Under the pieces are notes generated by a model. That model was not told the DNA's origin. It did no database searches and was given only the letters and a program-made list of their open reading frames with translations. Made by a program: the position numbers and the translations under genes. A stretch of 64,000 bases of DNA, taken from the NCBI GenBank assembly GCA_019321725.1, contig CM033108.1, positions 16,877,799 to 16,941,798 on the forward strand, given 5' to 3'. Below, one piece after another: positions 50,106-62,214 of this stretch (positions within the stretch are counted from its first letter, which is position 1; each line of letters opens with the position of its first letter). This DNA comes from Paulownia fortunei (Eukaryota > Streptophyta > Magnoliopsida > Lamiales > Paulowniaceae).

Positions 50106-50107
50106 AT

Positions 50108-51049
50108 TGATATAATCTATTGCCCAATTTGTTCTTAAAATCCTAAGTGTTATGACAAGTGTTGTAATATCTAGTTAGAACATGCAGCATAAATATAAAG
50201 ATAAATATAAAAAAAAATTCGTGCTTCAAATACTATGTACTCTATTACACGAGGGTCATGCTCAAAGAAAGAAACAATTTACTAATTAATAACAATTTAT
50301 AGAATACATATTAAAAACTCCCTTTTTAAATGAAGATCATTCTATGTATTCCACTAATTAGTTGTTCCTGTGAGCTCCCCTAGACTTAAATCAACACTAT
50401 TGGACTCCCTTCAACTCTAAACTCCTTCAAATGGCTAATTCAGTCTTCTCCCAAAAACCTTCACCTTCTTCTCCCGAAGAATGTATGTGAGTAATCAGCA
50501 CTGCTGGACTCCCTCCAACTCCGAACTCCTTCAAATGAGTGATGCAGTCATCTCCTGAAGACCTTTTTCACCTTTTTCTCCTAAAGAATGTATGTGAGTC
50601 AAAATCTCCTCTCCTTTGAATTACTTTCGTAGCACTATTTAGTTTATCCACTTAGGTTCTTCAATATTGAGACTTGGTATATATGTAGTCGTGTATTTCC
50701 ATCCAAATCTCTTTTGAAGTTGGGTCTTGATTACTGCATATTTGAAAAGTATTGATTTCTTGATTTATTGCATTATCCATAAAAAATTTCAAATCTTCTC
50801 TTACCTTATCAAAATAAATCAAGAGTATCTTTAGTTTCAGCACATTTATCACACATGTGACTTTACTAAATACCTAAAATAGATATTTCAAAATTTTCTA
50901 AATTATGGAAACGTGCCTAAAATAATTATAATTAATTAATTAAATATTATTTCGTCAATGTTACAATATCTCTCACAATATTACTTGCAATACCTAATTT
51001 TGTGCATAATTCCAACTTTGAGAGATACCAATCTTTTTTTACACTAACA
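50108..51049 (-). repeat. Right (5') LTR of the Sirevirus-like element, 942 bp
   Basis: Direct repeat of 41274-42218, differing at many positions and small indels. On the element strand it starts TGTTAGTGTAA and ends TATATCA. Confidence 0.9.
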
Positions 51050-51054
51050 AGAAC

Positions 51055-54000
51055 TATTGTCACAAGAGGGTTCAGAGCTATAACTTTATTGAACATTGTC
51101 AAATAGACTAGTTAAACTACAACATTATTGCTGGTATCTTTTGTATGTTGGTACGAGGGATAACAATTTGGAATTTTATTGTCGATTTGGTTTTATTTTT
51201 AAACTTATTTTTATATTTTCATTAGTTTCAAATTGAAAATATTTTATTAATTTTTCATAAAAAATAAAATTATATTTGAATTAACTATATTCCTAAATTA
51301 ATTATGTAGATTGTAAATAAAAATATATTTATTTTATGATATTTTTTGCATGAAAGACGTGAAGTGTTAATAGATTTGAAAATAAATTTAATATGCATAC
51401 GAAAATTTATGAAATGTTAGTTGGTTTGAAATAAATTTTAAAAATAAAAATAAATTGTATTTCTGATTAAAATAAATAAAAAAAAATACATTTTCAGAAA
51501 TCCAAATACTAACCCTAAATTTCAATTCCAAGAAACATAAGAGGGCTATAATTTGTTAGTTTCATTATGTTGTTGAATTAATGAGGATGGGTAGTAATGA
51601 TAAACAATATCTACCTATCTTGAATAAAGTATACCTACAAAAGAAATATCATATGAATTAATTTCAGTAAAAAAAATTCTTCTTATGAGATGTCATCCAG
51701 ATGTTCTGTTGTCCCATATTAAACAATCCAACATCAAACGTTAATATAAAAATTCAAAAGTTCTTATCCGTATGTGCTTTCACACTATATGGTAAGATAT
51801 GTTGTATTAATTCTGGGATTTATATTGTGTTTATATTGCATCATCTTTATCGTTTGGTGTTAAATTGCAGCCAAGTGTTTTCTATAAAAATTTACGCTAT
51901 GTTTTGTATTATTTTTGGTGTTATTTATGGTGTTTTGAAAAAAATATTTTGAAAAATGTATTTTGCATAATGGGATTGAAAAATGTGTTGAAAATAAAAT
52001 ATATTTGGATGTTTTTTGGGAAGAAAAATATGTGATATATTTTGGAAGACATTTCTAATTATAAATGATTTGTTAATATTGTTTTGTTATAGTTACGATG
52101 AGACATTTTTAACTTTAGATTTTTTATCAATGATATTTTGTTGTAGTTATTGTGTGTATAATAGAATATAAAATTATTTAATTGAAATAATGATTAATAA
52201 GTATTTTGAAGGAATAAATAACCCAAACACATTTTTTGAAAAAGTTATTTCCAAGGATGAAAACATTCCCAAAAAATAACACCAAACATTCCTAATGTCT
52301 TTTTTTTTTTCTCGAAAACTGAAAAAGAAAATTATTAATTCTGTAATTTATAACAAAATGTGACGAAACAATAATGTAAATTACTGCAGTAGTTGGAGGT
52401 GAAATAATATTGCATATGATCCTCAACGACATATAGAAAGGTTATTCAATTTTTCTATGTTGAAAGGATTTGCCTCTCGGGCAGTAATTATTTTTTCCTG
52501 GTGAGTTGATTTGTTACATGTAGATATTTCCATTTTTTTTTTCCTACAAGGAATTAATCTTAGAAAATGATATATATTATTTAAATCCTGGAGAATAATA
52601 GTAGTGATCAGAGAGTTATAAAATAAATTAAAATTCGTTTAGGTATTCATTAATTTGCATGAAACGTGGATTCTGTACATAAACTGGTGAAGGTGATTAA
52701 TTGATTGGATTGTAATTCGAGTTGTATTTAGATTAGAAGATTCGATCTGATATGATCAAATAGGATGAATATGAAATTAAGTAATTTAATTAGTTTAAAA
52801 TCCATAGCCAATCATCTCTAATTATATTCCTCACTGTATTTTATTCTATTACTTATAAAACCTTTTTTAGACTCAAAATCTTGCTATGGTTATTTATAAA
52901 TAGACCATGTTAATTTAGCTATAAATAGATTTGGATCTTTATTTGGACTTTCGGATCTTTTGCGAATCCGATTATCATGTGAGAGGTCCCAAAAATTGAT
53001 AGGAAGATTTTCATGTTGATGCACAAATCAAATCCGTAAAAAAAAATTAAGAGTCCCAATCAAGTTCAACAGGCAATATTTAGATTAATACATGATAGCT
53101 AAGCATTAATCCAAATGAAGGGCAATTTTAAACTTAAATTAGAATGTCTAATAAGAGAAAGTTTTTACATGTTTACTCTCCTGGATATAATGAGTTTTTA
53201 TAATCATTAGAATCAACCATTTTTTCAAGAGACCATGAAAGCCAAGTTATTACGTAGCATAGGACATCGAGCCGATCTCTTACTTGTAGGTCTTGTGCAC
53301 TTGCGCCCCATTTACTTAGTACGTAATAAAATAATATCAAATACAGTTAATTATTTTTTATAGAGAGTATAATATCGAAATAATGACTAATATAAGGTAT
53401 TGAGTCGACCTCTCACTTGTTGGTCCTGAGTCCTTGTGCCTTATGCATTCAGTGTAAAATGTAATTGTATCATAACTAGCCCTACTCACATTGTAGTTTG
53501 AAAGTCTATTAGATGTGAGAATTACCTTTAAATTTATGAAGTACAATCTAAAATTAGATAGTGATTAATTTGTTTAATTAAAAGAAATATTTAATGATTG
53601 CACATAAGTTTTTTAATTAAATCATCACAAGTGTCTACGCCTTTAAACTTTTTTAATGTGTGACCAAGCATCAAACAACTCAATGTGAGAGTTCATTGAG
53701 AGATGTGTACTCGAAGCAATTGGAAAACAACGACCATAAATTCATTTGTCTAATCTAGAGAACATACAATACCCCACATTGATTATCCAAAAAAGTGAGT
53801 TTAATATTTTTTTCAAAAAGTTAAATTATCCATTTCTCACAAAACAAAACCAATAGTCGCTAGTAGAGCGTAGTGATCATGCATCTCGCTTGCCAGTACC
53901 GTGCTTGTTAGCCCAAGGCATGACCCAAGGCATTGCCCAAACTAAGTGAAAAATGTGTGGAATATTTACTTGAAAAAAGTGAGATCAATATATTTTAAAA

Positions 54001-54100
54001 ATAAAAAGAATAGCACCACATCCTCCTCCTCTAGCCCTAGCGCCGTTGCCCTTCCATCCCCGGATGCCAACCATTTTGGTTATGTGGGAATCTTGAGATT
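51055..54100. other. AT-rich spacer upstream of the Aux/IAA gene
   Basis: No recognisable gene. It contains an old tandem duplication (53261-53475). The open frames 51701-51952 and 53358-53546 resemble no family and are low-complexity. From about 54014 the sequence becomes more GC-rich, which may be the start of the distal promoter. Confidence 0.55.
53261..53475. repeat. Diverged tandem duplication, period about 133 bp
   Basis: AGGACATCGAGCCGATCTCT (53261) parallels AGGTATTGAGTCGACCTCTC (53395), and both continue with 'acttgtnggtc', a 'gtgc' block and a run ending near GTAATAAAATAATATCA or GTAATTGTATCAT. The units have diverged substantially. Confidence 0.65.
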
Positions 54101-54174
54101 GTTGGCAGCTTGGCATCTTTTATTTTACTCTCATACTTTTCTTAAACAAAGTGGGATTCGAAAAGGTGTGTGTG

Positions 54175-54180
54175 TGTCTG
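54175..54180 (+). promoter_or_regulatory. TGTCTG, auxin-response-element-like hexamer
   Basis: It lies 405 bases upstream of the Aux/IAA start codon. TGTCNN hexamers are the ARF-binding core; TGTCTG is a non-classical variant, so function is inference. Confidence 0.35.
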
Positions 54181-54206
54181 TTAAACAAAGCCAACTCCTC
54201 TTACTC

Positions 54207-54212
54207 TGTCTG
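54207..54212 (+). promoter_or_regulatory. TGTCTG, second auxin-response-element-like hexamer
   Basis: Same motif as at 54175, 32 bases downstream on the same strand. Two direct copies plus the inverted TGTCGG at 54265 make a modest cluster. Confidence 0.35.
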
Positions 54213-54264
54213 TTAGGTTCAACACAATTATGCATCATATTATGTCATTAATTCCGTCACTCAC

Positions 54265-54270
54265 CCGACA
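54265..54270 (-). promoter_or_regulatory. TGTCGG, high-affinity ARF-type hexamer
   Basis: CCGACA on the + strand is TGTCGG on the - strand. TGTCGG is known as a strong binding site for ARF DNA-binding domains. It lies 315 bases upstream of the start codon, consistent with the auxin-inducible expression usual for this gene family. Confidence 0.45.
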
Positions 54271-54312
54271 AAAGGTGGGGGGAAATGGGGAGAACTAGCC
54301 AATCCACTACTT

Positions 54313-54320
54313 CCACGTGG
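54313..54320. promoter_or_regulatory. Palindromic G-box CCACGTGG
   Basis: A perfect CACGTG core with symmetric flanks, 265 bases upstream of the Aux/IAA start codon. G-boxes bind bHLH factors such as PIFs and bZIP factors, so it is a plausible site for light or hormone input. Confidence 0.6.
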
Positions 54321-54379
54321 CCACATCTCATCCTTCTTAAAAAACAAAAGGAACACACCAAAGCTCGAGAAATTCTTGC

Positions 54380-54388
54380 CATATATCA
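54380..54388 (+). promoter_or_regulatory. Weak TATA-like box of the Aux/IAA gene
   Basis: CATATATCA lies about 200 bases before the start codon, a sensible place for a TATA box if the 5' UTR is about 170 bases. No stronger candidate lies nearer, and the start of transcription is not visible. Confidence 0.35.
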
Positions 54389-54584
54389 ATGCTCATTCCA
54401 TGTTCTTACCACCTTCACACCTTTACAATCTTGATCATTTCTCGACGTTGCAAACAAACCTTGAGTACTACACACAAGGAATAGGGGAGCAAAGTTGAGA
54501 TAACAAGAAAATAATAATACTCTCTGTGTTTATAATTGAAGTATCTATTTCTTTTCGGGACGTCAGAATATTGAAATTTGAATA

Positions 54585-54868
54585 ATGGAGACACAGCGTG
54601 AGGACAATCAGTTGGAATTTGAGGAGACGGAGTTGCGACTTGGATTGCCGGGCGGAGCAAGTGGAGGACATGAAAAGAATAGCAATTTGAAGAGAGGGTT
54701 CTCTCAAACTATTGATTTGAAGCTCAACTTAACCACATCCTCAACTTCTTCTTCATCATCCCACAATGTCAACACTAATGAGAATCATCATCAAGTTGTG
54801 GAGGCAGAGGAAAAGAATGCTAAACCCCCTGCCAAGTAAACTACCTTACTATTGGTAGCTTTTATCTA

Positions 54869-54901
<33 letters not shown>

Positions 54902-57637
54902 TTATTTATTTATTTATTTTGCTATTTTTGTGTAAATAAGCTTGTCACTTTGATGCGCTATTCTATGTGAATCAGGAATGTCTTAAACATCTTATATATT
55001 AATTGGTTAAATTAATACTAAATGAAATTATTAACTTAAAATCCATATTGTTCATGAGTCTTTTAACTTGGTGTTAATTTTTGCATGGGTAGGTTAATTA
55101 GTGTTATCATCTAATTAGTCACTTGTATAGTTCCATGTTTATTTAGAGGGTTTGCTAGGATGCTACTATGTTTTGTATTTCTTGTTCCTCTCTTTGTTTC
55201 TTAATTTATAGCTTATTTTGCTTAGATATTCTTCGTTAAACGTGAAACGTATGTTTAAATTTCGTAAATAGTATGCTGGTGAATGTGAAATTTTAAGTCT
55301 TATGATTTAGTTGATCCTAGTTGTTGATGAAGCACAAGAAAGGCAGCTTCCCTTTGCTTGTGCCATTTCTTGGCTCTACATACACACACGTTGGGGAAAT
55401 TTCCAATTTTTTTTTCCATTAATCATTTAATTATCAAATTCAACCAAAGTACGTACTAAATAAACATATCACAATCAATGGTTTAGAGACTTTATTAATT
55501 ATGCAAATTTTTTTTAGTTAATTATGCAAATTTTTGTGATAAAATTTTCTCAGAATTGTAACCGAAAAAAAGAAAAATTAAAAATCTAAGTAATTGTGAG
55601 ATCATGCAATTTTTATCATGAAATAAAAATAATTTTTTTTTAACAAAGAAATAAAAATAAAATTGTTACCTCACCTTCACAAGCTGTCCTATGTGTAAGT
55701 GGGACTTGTGATAGATAATGAGGCCATGTTTGGTTGTCTGCCAGACCCAATAAAGAACAAAAAACATATGGAATCTTACTTTATTTTCTTTTGCCCCAAT
55801 ATTAAAGTGACAGCGACATGCACCTTTCATATAAATCTATACCCAATTTCAAATGATTATGTTTGGACAAGACAAGCAACAATAATTTCCACTTTCTTGT
55901 TTCTCAATAAAATGTTTTTTTTGTTGTTTTTTTTTTGTTTTTTGTGGTCAATTTTTTCTCCATCGATGCAGATAAAATAAAAATATTGAGATTATCTATA
56001 TCTATGGATAATCCAATTGAGTTTAATTTCTCCATCTTGAAATTAGATATAATTAATTTTGTGTAATTGGATAAACATAATTAAACATTTTTGGACAAAA
56101 AAATCCAAAAAATTATCTGCGATCTAGGAAAAGGTATCTTATATTTTAATTTAAATTCTAATAAACAAACTACTTTTTTGATATATAATTTATTTAATTT
56201 TTAATTTTTAAATTTTTAAAACTATCTAGCACTTATTTGTATATTTAAATAAAAAAATTATTTTGAACTAGTAATTGGAAGGATAAAAAAATAGGCACGG
56301 GAAATTCATCCAATTTACTATGTATTACACTTTCACATAAAATTCTAATTGTAACTTGTGTCTTAAAGAAGCAAAATTTTATTCCCATAATTATATTATT
56401 ATTGGTATGATAGAAGATGGTTTGAAATTTCAGGGCCCAAGTAGTTGGTTGGCCACCAGTTAGATCCTTCAGAAAGAACATCCTGACCTTCCAAAAGAAT
56501 AGCAGCGCCACCCCAGAAGGCGGCAAGTCCGGCAGCGGCGTTGCGGCGGTGTTCGTCAAAGTCAGCCTAGATGGGGCGCCGTACCTACGCAAAGTAGACT
56601 TGAAAATGTACACCAGCTACCAACAACTTTCCGATGCCTTAGGAAAAATGTTCAGCTCCTTTACAATTGGTAATTACTTAATTACTACTGCAAATTAAAT
56701 AAATTACACACCACACACACATATGTATGTGTGCGCGCGCTCTTTCCTCATTTGGCTTGAATTTCTTGGTGGATTCGAGCGAGCTTCAATAGAATTGAAA
56801 CCGTGTCAAGTCGATTAACTTGATGCTCCAATCGTTCCAATATTAAACTCTATTTTGATTCGAAAAAGTTTTTCGATGTAAGTTAAAAAAGTAAAATATA
56901 TTTATAAATTTATTCTAAAAAGTAGTATTATCAAATCATCACTTTCAAATGATGATGATTTTGCAAAATAATATATTTGTTCACCCTTAAATTTTCAGGT
57001 AATTGTGGTTCTCAAGGGCTGAAGGACTTCATGAATGAGAGCAAATTGATAGACCTTTTGAATGGCTCTGATTATGTACCCACTTATGAGGATAAAGATG
57101 GAGACTGGATGCTTGTTGGTGATGTTCCCTGGGAGTAAGTTTTTAACTATCACATTTTTTTTTCAATTTTTTTTTCTGAAAAATGATTTCCGAAAAATTG
57201 ATGATCATATTTTCAAGGCTAATAAATATGCAATCTCTTTTCATAAAAAAATAGGATGTTCGTTGATTGCTGCAAACGCATACGGATAATGAAGGGCTCA
57301 GAGGCCATTGGACTAGGTATTATTCATTCAAACGCCTGCACTATATGTATTTTCATGTAAACACAAAAGGGTAATTTATGATCAAATTAAAAATAAAATA
57401 AAATTGGGTAACGTACACGTTAATTATTAACTTGGGTCAGAAGATTACAATCACATATTTTTTTTAAAAAAAAATTATTTTTATTTTCACATATCAAGTC
57501 TAATGGTTAATTTTAAACAATGGATAATTAAATACATATTTATGATATTTTGTGACATTTTTTTCACTAATAATCCTCTTTTTCCTATCTCAAATGCAGC
57601 ACCAAGAGCAGTTGAAAAGTGCAAGAACAGAAGCTGA
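54585..57637 (+). CDS. IAA16: Auxin-responsive Aux/IAA protein, IAA16-like (5 exons)
   Basis: Aux/IAA proteins are short-lived nuclear repressors that bind ARF transcription factors and are degraded through the SCF-TIR1/AFB auxin receptor. Exons: 54585-54835, 56434-56669, 56999-57134, 57255-57316, 57600-57637. Joined they give 723 nt, 240 residues. All four introns start GT and end AG and keep the frame. Domain I has the EAR motif LRLGL at residues 17-21 (TOPLESS binding), and a conserved KR pair is at 36-37. Domain II has the degron VGWPPVRS at 88-95. The PB1 domain (about 122-228) has basic K126 and the acidic motif with D194, D196 and D198. Exon 1 ends inside the Lys codon after PPA, the usual first intron position. 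The C-terminal half is closest to Arabidopsis IAA16 from memory; orthology is unproven. Confidence 0.95.
54878..54920. repeat. (TA)n followed by (TTTA)n in intron 1
   Basis: A TA dinucleotide run and then five TTTA-type units lie in the 1598-base first intron of the Aux/IAA gene. This is simple-sequence DNA likely to vary in length between individuals. Confidence 0.9.
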
Positions 57638-59240
57638 AAAGAGTTTCATACAAAAACCGCTTAATTTCAATAGTCAAATTTGATTTTGCATGTAATTTTG
57701 TCAATCTCAGTTGTTGAGTATATAAATAGTGGATGATTTTCCAGCAAAGATATTTGCTTATAGGGTTGTCATTTGATCCATGACAGCCTTGTCATTAAAG
57801 TGCCTTCCTTTCTTTCTGTTTTTCTTCTTTTCCTTTTTTTAATATCCTTTTTCGTTGTAAACATGAAAGTACTTGCATTTATTTTCTGCATTATCCCTTG
57901 TTATCATAAATGAATTATTGATAAATTTTGGCATCATTGGGTAGCATAAAGTTGGAAAAATGAATCTAAAATCTCAAAATAATAATAATAATAATAAAAA
58001 GATGTCTTTGTTTTTCTTTTTTGTTTTTTTTTTCTTTTCAAAATTTAGATTTTATGCTGGTAAATGTAGTCATGGTTTTAAAGTTTATTCAAATTGTTGA
58101 AAATATGATAATTTTGGAATTAATCTTAGTAAAATGGAAGCATCTTGAGAGTTTTAATAAAAAATTGCAGTTACCTTTTAAGTCATAAATACAAGCATTT
58201 TGTTGGAAAATAATAAATGCAGTTATATAAGATATAGTCTATATCCATATAAATTTAAGAAGTTCCAGTAATTTTAGATTTCGAGATGATCAAAATTATG
58301 TGTTTGAAGGAAGTTAGATCCCATCATCAAAGTTCCTTGTAAATTTAGGCTCAAGTTTGAGCTCAATTCAAAAATATCAAATTTGAACTTGGTTTATTTA
58401 TAGTCATACCATTTTGAACTCCAGCTCACATATATACAAAAAAAAAAAAAAAAAAACACACACTAATTGAATTACTGTAAATTGTATTGTTCTAATATTT
58501 GAATATAATTGTTATATTATTTACTAATATCAATATTTTTTCGTTATAACATGATCATGTATAATACAAATATAATTCTGTTTATTATATTATAGATTTG
58601 TTAAATTAAAATATAATCTTAAATTGCGATTATATATTTTGATATTACAGGATTAAACTATATATAAATTTATTGTTAATTGTTATTAAGAATAATAATA
58701 ATATTTTACTATTACCGTCATTATTATTAATAATAAAGTTCTAGTATAAATAAATTAAAAAATAAAAGAGCTTACGAGCCCATTTGTGAGTTTTCTTGTG
58801 CTTTCAAACACTTATATTTAAGCTCAAATCTCCTTACAAAGGAGTTCGAGTTTAGCAAGTTTGATCTCAAACTCAATCGAGCTTCACTAAAATCATTTTT
58901 CAAAATTCACATTTAGACTCAACTCACCTTACACACTTATATTATTATATCACTGTTTGCTTGTCAGGTAGATAAGATATTCAAATATCACAAATGAATA
59001 GTTCTGTCGGATCATAACTATTCATAGAATTTTATTTTTCAATAATTTGATTGGACAAGCAAGCAAGAATCCAAAAAAATAATTAATTGTGGAGCCAGCT
59101 GTGGTAAAAAGTAACAATCAACTCTACTGGCATTATTTGTCACAATGATCCCACTTGTTTGTTTTGTTTGAAGCAATCATTTATTATTCCTATAATGATC
59201 CCTAAAAGAAGAATCTCTTGGGTGCTTTAATGCATATTTC
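57638..59240. other. 3' flank of the Aux/IAA gene and spacer
   Basis: The first 250 bases should include the 3' UTR; a T-rich stretch near 57820-57855 and AATAA-type signals near 57979-57999 lie in it, but no single poly(A) signal stands out. The rest is AT-rich with an (AAT)n run (57979-57997) and a long A run (58438-58458). No gene was recognised. Confidence 0.5.
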
Positions 59241-62104
59241 CGTTGGGTTTGTAACACTATTTAGCGAATTTTTAGAATTTTCAATAAAACAAAAATTATA
59301 ATATTCAAAAATTAATTCATATATCCTGTCGCTATTGCAATCTGATCGGTTATGCAAAGTTAATCTTTTTGTGGGTAAAGTTCAAAATCTTTATCTTAAG
59401 CTTTTCGTTGATTGCAGAGGTATAAATATAGAAAATTTGTTGCCAATTATGTATAGATATGTATAATGTGTTTTTACTTATAATTTTATATTCTTATTTA
59501 TTTGTGGAATTTTTATTGAATTTCAATATTAGATAAAATATTTAATTAATAGAAAAATTAACTATTACCATGAATGAAATTGGGGTATATTGGCAATCCA
59601 TACCATATGTTGGCAATTATGGAAGTAAATATCAATATTTTAGTAATTCAAATCATATTTGGTGATTAAGAAAGTAAAATATCAATTAAATCATAAAATA
59701 CCAATTAAATCGTGTCACTTTTTTAAATAATTATAACAAAAATTCATATTCTACAAATATAACTAAGATTATATTCAAAAAGCAAAAGACACAATTCTAC
59801 ACATAATTTCACATTCAAGCATGAGAGTTGATGAAGGAGATTTTAAAATTCTCTCAATCTAAATCCTTCAAATTTAAGAAGAGTTTTGAAATTCTTTCAA
59901 CTAAATCCATCAAATTTATAAAGATCATAGTATTCAAAACAAATATAAAGGCATTCATTGCAAAATTCATCAAATCATAACGTGTAATTCGAGATTATAG
60001 TGTTAAACTCTTGAATTAACATTATTAAAGATCAAATCAATTTTGAAGGAGATCAAATCATCAATTCCACATATAAAGTTTCAAATTTTAATTTTTTTTT
60101 TTGAAAAGAAGAATCAAATGATTAAAGAGAGATTGTATCCACTTTTATTCATCGAATTCAATAAAATTGTAATTTGTATCATTTTCTTGTCTTGTTATTT
60201 TAGCAAATATGAAATTTGTGTTACAAGCGAATTGAAATGAACGAAATTGTTCTCTACCTCCAGCTGCTAAAATTGGGAGTTCTCGAACTAATTAGATTAA
60301 TTTATAATATAATCAAAATATTTCTGATTAGTTCAAAACAATATGAACCCCTTTCGTTGTTGGAATTGATACTCCTAAAAGAGCTCCAAGTACTTCTCAT
60401 CTAAAATTGATCACATATTAGAGACTTATAAGATATTAAGTCTATACTAAAAACTTAATTCATTCGTAACTAAGGAATTAGTGTATGCAGTTTTTTAAGC
60501 AATAACACAAACACTTTGTGTATGAGTATTTTATTTGAGTTCTTGAACGCAAAATAACACTAAAGAACAAAAAAGAGTGGGAAAATTTCGATCCTTTGGT
60601 CTTTTTAGGTGGGATTCTACCTCCAAATATAGTTTCATAACGCATATAAAAATATTTTTTTTATATATATTTTATGGATAGTAGTACCATGTACTCATTA
60701 AATAACATTCTTTCTTTCTTTCACTACATGCTCATTCAATAACATTGTTTCTTTCTTTCACTACAATTGGAGTTTTTATCTTTCAATTCTTAATGGACTT
60801 AGATCCTATCAAGTCCATGCCTAGTGACATAGGCTTAATATTAATTTAGACCAGTTAATTGATACTTATCTACCATATAAATTAATTAAGATTTATTGAA
60901 TTAATTGATCTAATTAATTAATTAATTGCTCTAATTGTGCTTCTCCCAATCTTATTAAGTTTCATTAATTGGTCTCATCAATTAATTAAATTCTATACTT
61001 GAATTAATTGAAGTCCAGTAAATTAGTTAATTTAATTAATTAATTTACTCATTCTAACAATTGAATTATTTTCGTTAGCAAGAAATTGATTTGTCCAAAT
61101 TTGTATGTCCTCTTAGATTCACCAATAAACTAGTATTAGGCTCACAACTCTTGTAACTTATTTGAACAATTAAATTACTAGATCAATTAATTTAATTAAT
61201 TAATTATTTTAGAATTAAAACTTCCAATCATGATTAACCTCTAGCAATACACTCTGTAAAAACCTTGATATAGCCGAAGTAGCAAACCTTGTTAATAACG
61301 ATTACCATGCAAATTTGGTTTAACATCACCTAATCTCCGATTGGGGTAAGGATATATATTATTAGTTGAAACTCAAATAATTAATAACTACGTATTTATT
61401 CCCAGTTACTTGACTTAATAATTAAATTTGAAAACTCTTTTTTAACTTTCAACCAGCTTTGGCCAAGATCTTCCAAAGTTAAGATCTATGGAAATACATT
61501 CCACAATTCATATACTAGGTGATGGATCTTTTATTGGAAACTCATTAACCCCCATATACAATTATATTTCACCTAAATTATATTTCTTATAATTATCTTG
61601 TAATTAAAGTACAACAACTATACATAAGACTATCATGTTATCTTAAGTCTAAAAACTAATCTTGTACTATCATAATGTATAAATTTCATATTCAACATAT
61701 TTTATTTTCAATTAAAAATTTCTAAATAGTATTGTTCAATGTACTTGTTTCCTAACAAGCACCTATATACATGTACTAGCATTCCTATACCAATATCTAT
61801 AAAATGAGGTATTCTGATTGCGAGCATACATTTTATGTGCATATCTTGTTGAATCATTGATGTCTTATCTATGATTCTCAATTTGGAATAACATAAAATT
61901 AAAACCTTAAAACATATTTCATGATCGACTATTTTATGTGTGATCATACCCCATAATTATGTATGATTTAGGAACTTCATTTAAATTTAATTAACATAAA
62001 TAAAGATAAAAAATACCTAATTTATTGATATTAATATAAAATAATATTTTTACAAGAGTATAAAAACGATCAATCTAATTAACTCGTTGAATACTACTTT
62101 AACA
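59241..62104 (-). repeat. Solo copia-type LTR (2.86 kb) of the C1/C2 family
   Basis: On the - strand it starts TGTTAAAGTAGTATTCAACGAG at 62104 (parallel to the 28303-30313 and 15245 copies) and ends CCCAACG at 59241. Flanks are ATTTC (59236-59240) and ACTTC (62105-62109), a 4/5 match. Family blocks such as GATCGGTTATGCA near 59345, ATTAATTAA runs near 60900-61030 and TTTCCTAACAAGCACC near 61749 are present. It is about 0.8 kb longer than its relatives, so it probably holds a further insertion around 59500-60540, where open frames 60043-60404 lie. No PBS, PPT or pol was seen. Confidence 0.65.
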
Positions 62105-62214
62105 ACTTCCTCCATCAATAATTATTCAATGTTTTTAAAGAAATTTTATTATTTTCGTTGTATAATAAACTTATTAAGAAATTGGGTTCAAGGGTCAACA
62201 CAGTTGGATATTAA

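Larger units (their letters stand above)
41274..51049 (-). mobile_element. Sirevirus-like Ty1-copia retrotransposon, complete but decayed
   Basis: The element is 9.8 kb, with LTRs at 41274-42218 and 50108-51049. A PBS lies beside the right LTR and a polypurine tract ending GGGGGAGAT beside the left, so it reads right to left. Flanks are AGAAG (41269-41273) and AGAAC (51050-51054), a 4/5 match expected of an old 5-bp target duplication. Gag, protease, integrase, RT and RNase H remnants occur in Ty1-copia order, followed by an extra ORF region before the 3' LTR. Overall length, PPT style, gag knuckle and the extra ORF point to the SIRE/Maximus lineage. The LTRs differ from each other visibly and all ORFs are broken, so the insertion is old. 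Confidence 0.88.

Noticed and set aside
41833..50852. Similar open frames 41833-42024 and 50661-50852 (-) that look like a conserved small protein
   Set aside because: They are the same position in the two LTRs of the Sirevirus-like element, so the similarity is LTR duplication.
53946..54251. Open frame of 101 codons with a Ser-rich stretch upstream of the Aux/IAA gene
   Set aside because: No family resemblance, composition driven by a local pyrimidine-rich patch, and it lies where the distal promoter is expected. It could be an unrelated relic, but there is no support.
54588..54593. GAGACA (inverted TGTCTC) at the Aux/IAA start codon
   Set aside because: It lies within the first codons of the coding sequence and is explained by the encoded residues; position makes a promoter role unlikely.
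56245..56613. Open frame on the - strand across intron 1 and exon 2 of the Aux/IAA gene
   Set aside because: It is the antisense shadow of exon 2; the sense strand encodes the degron and start of PB1.
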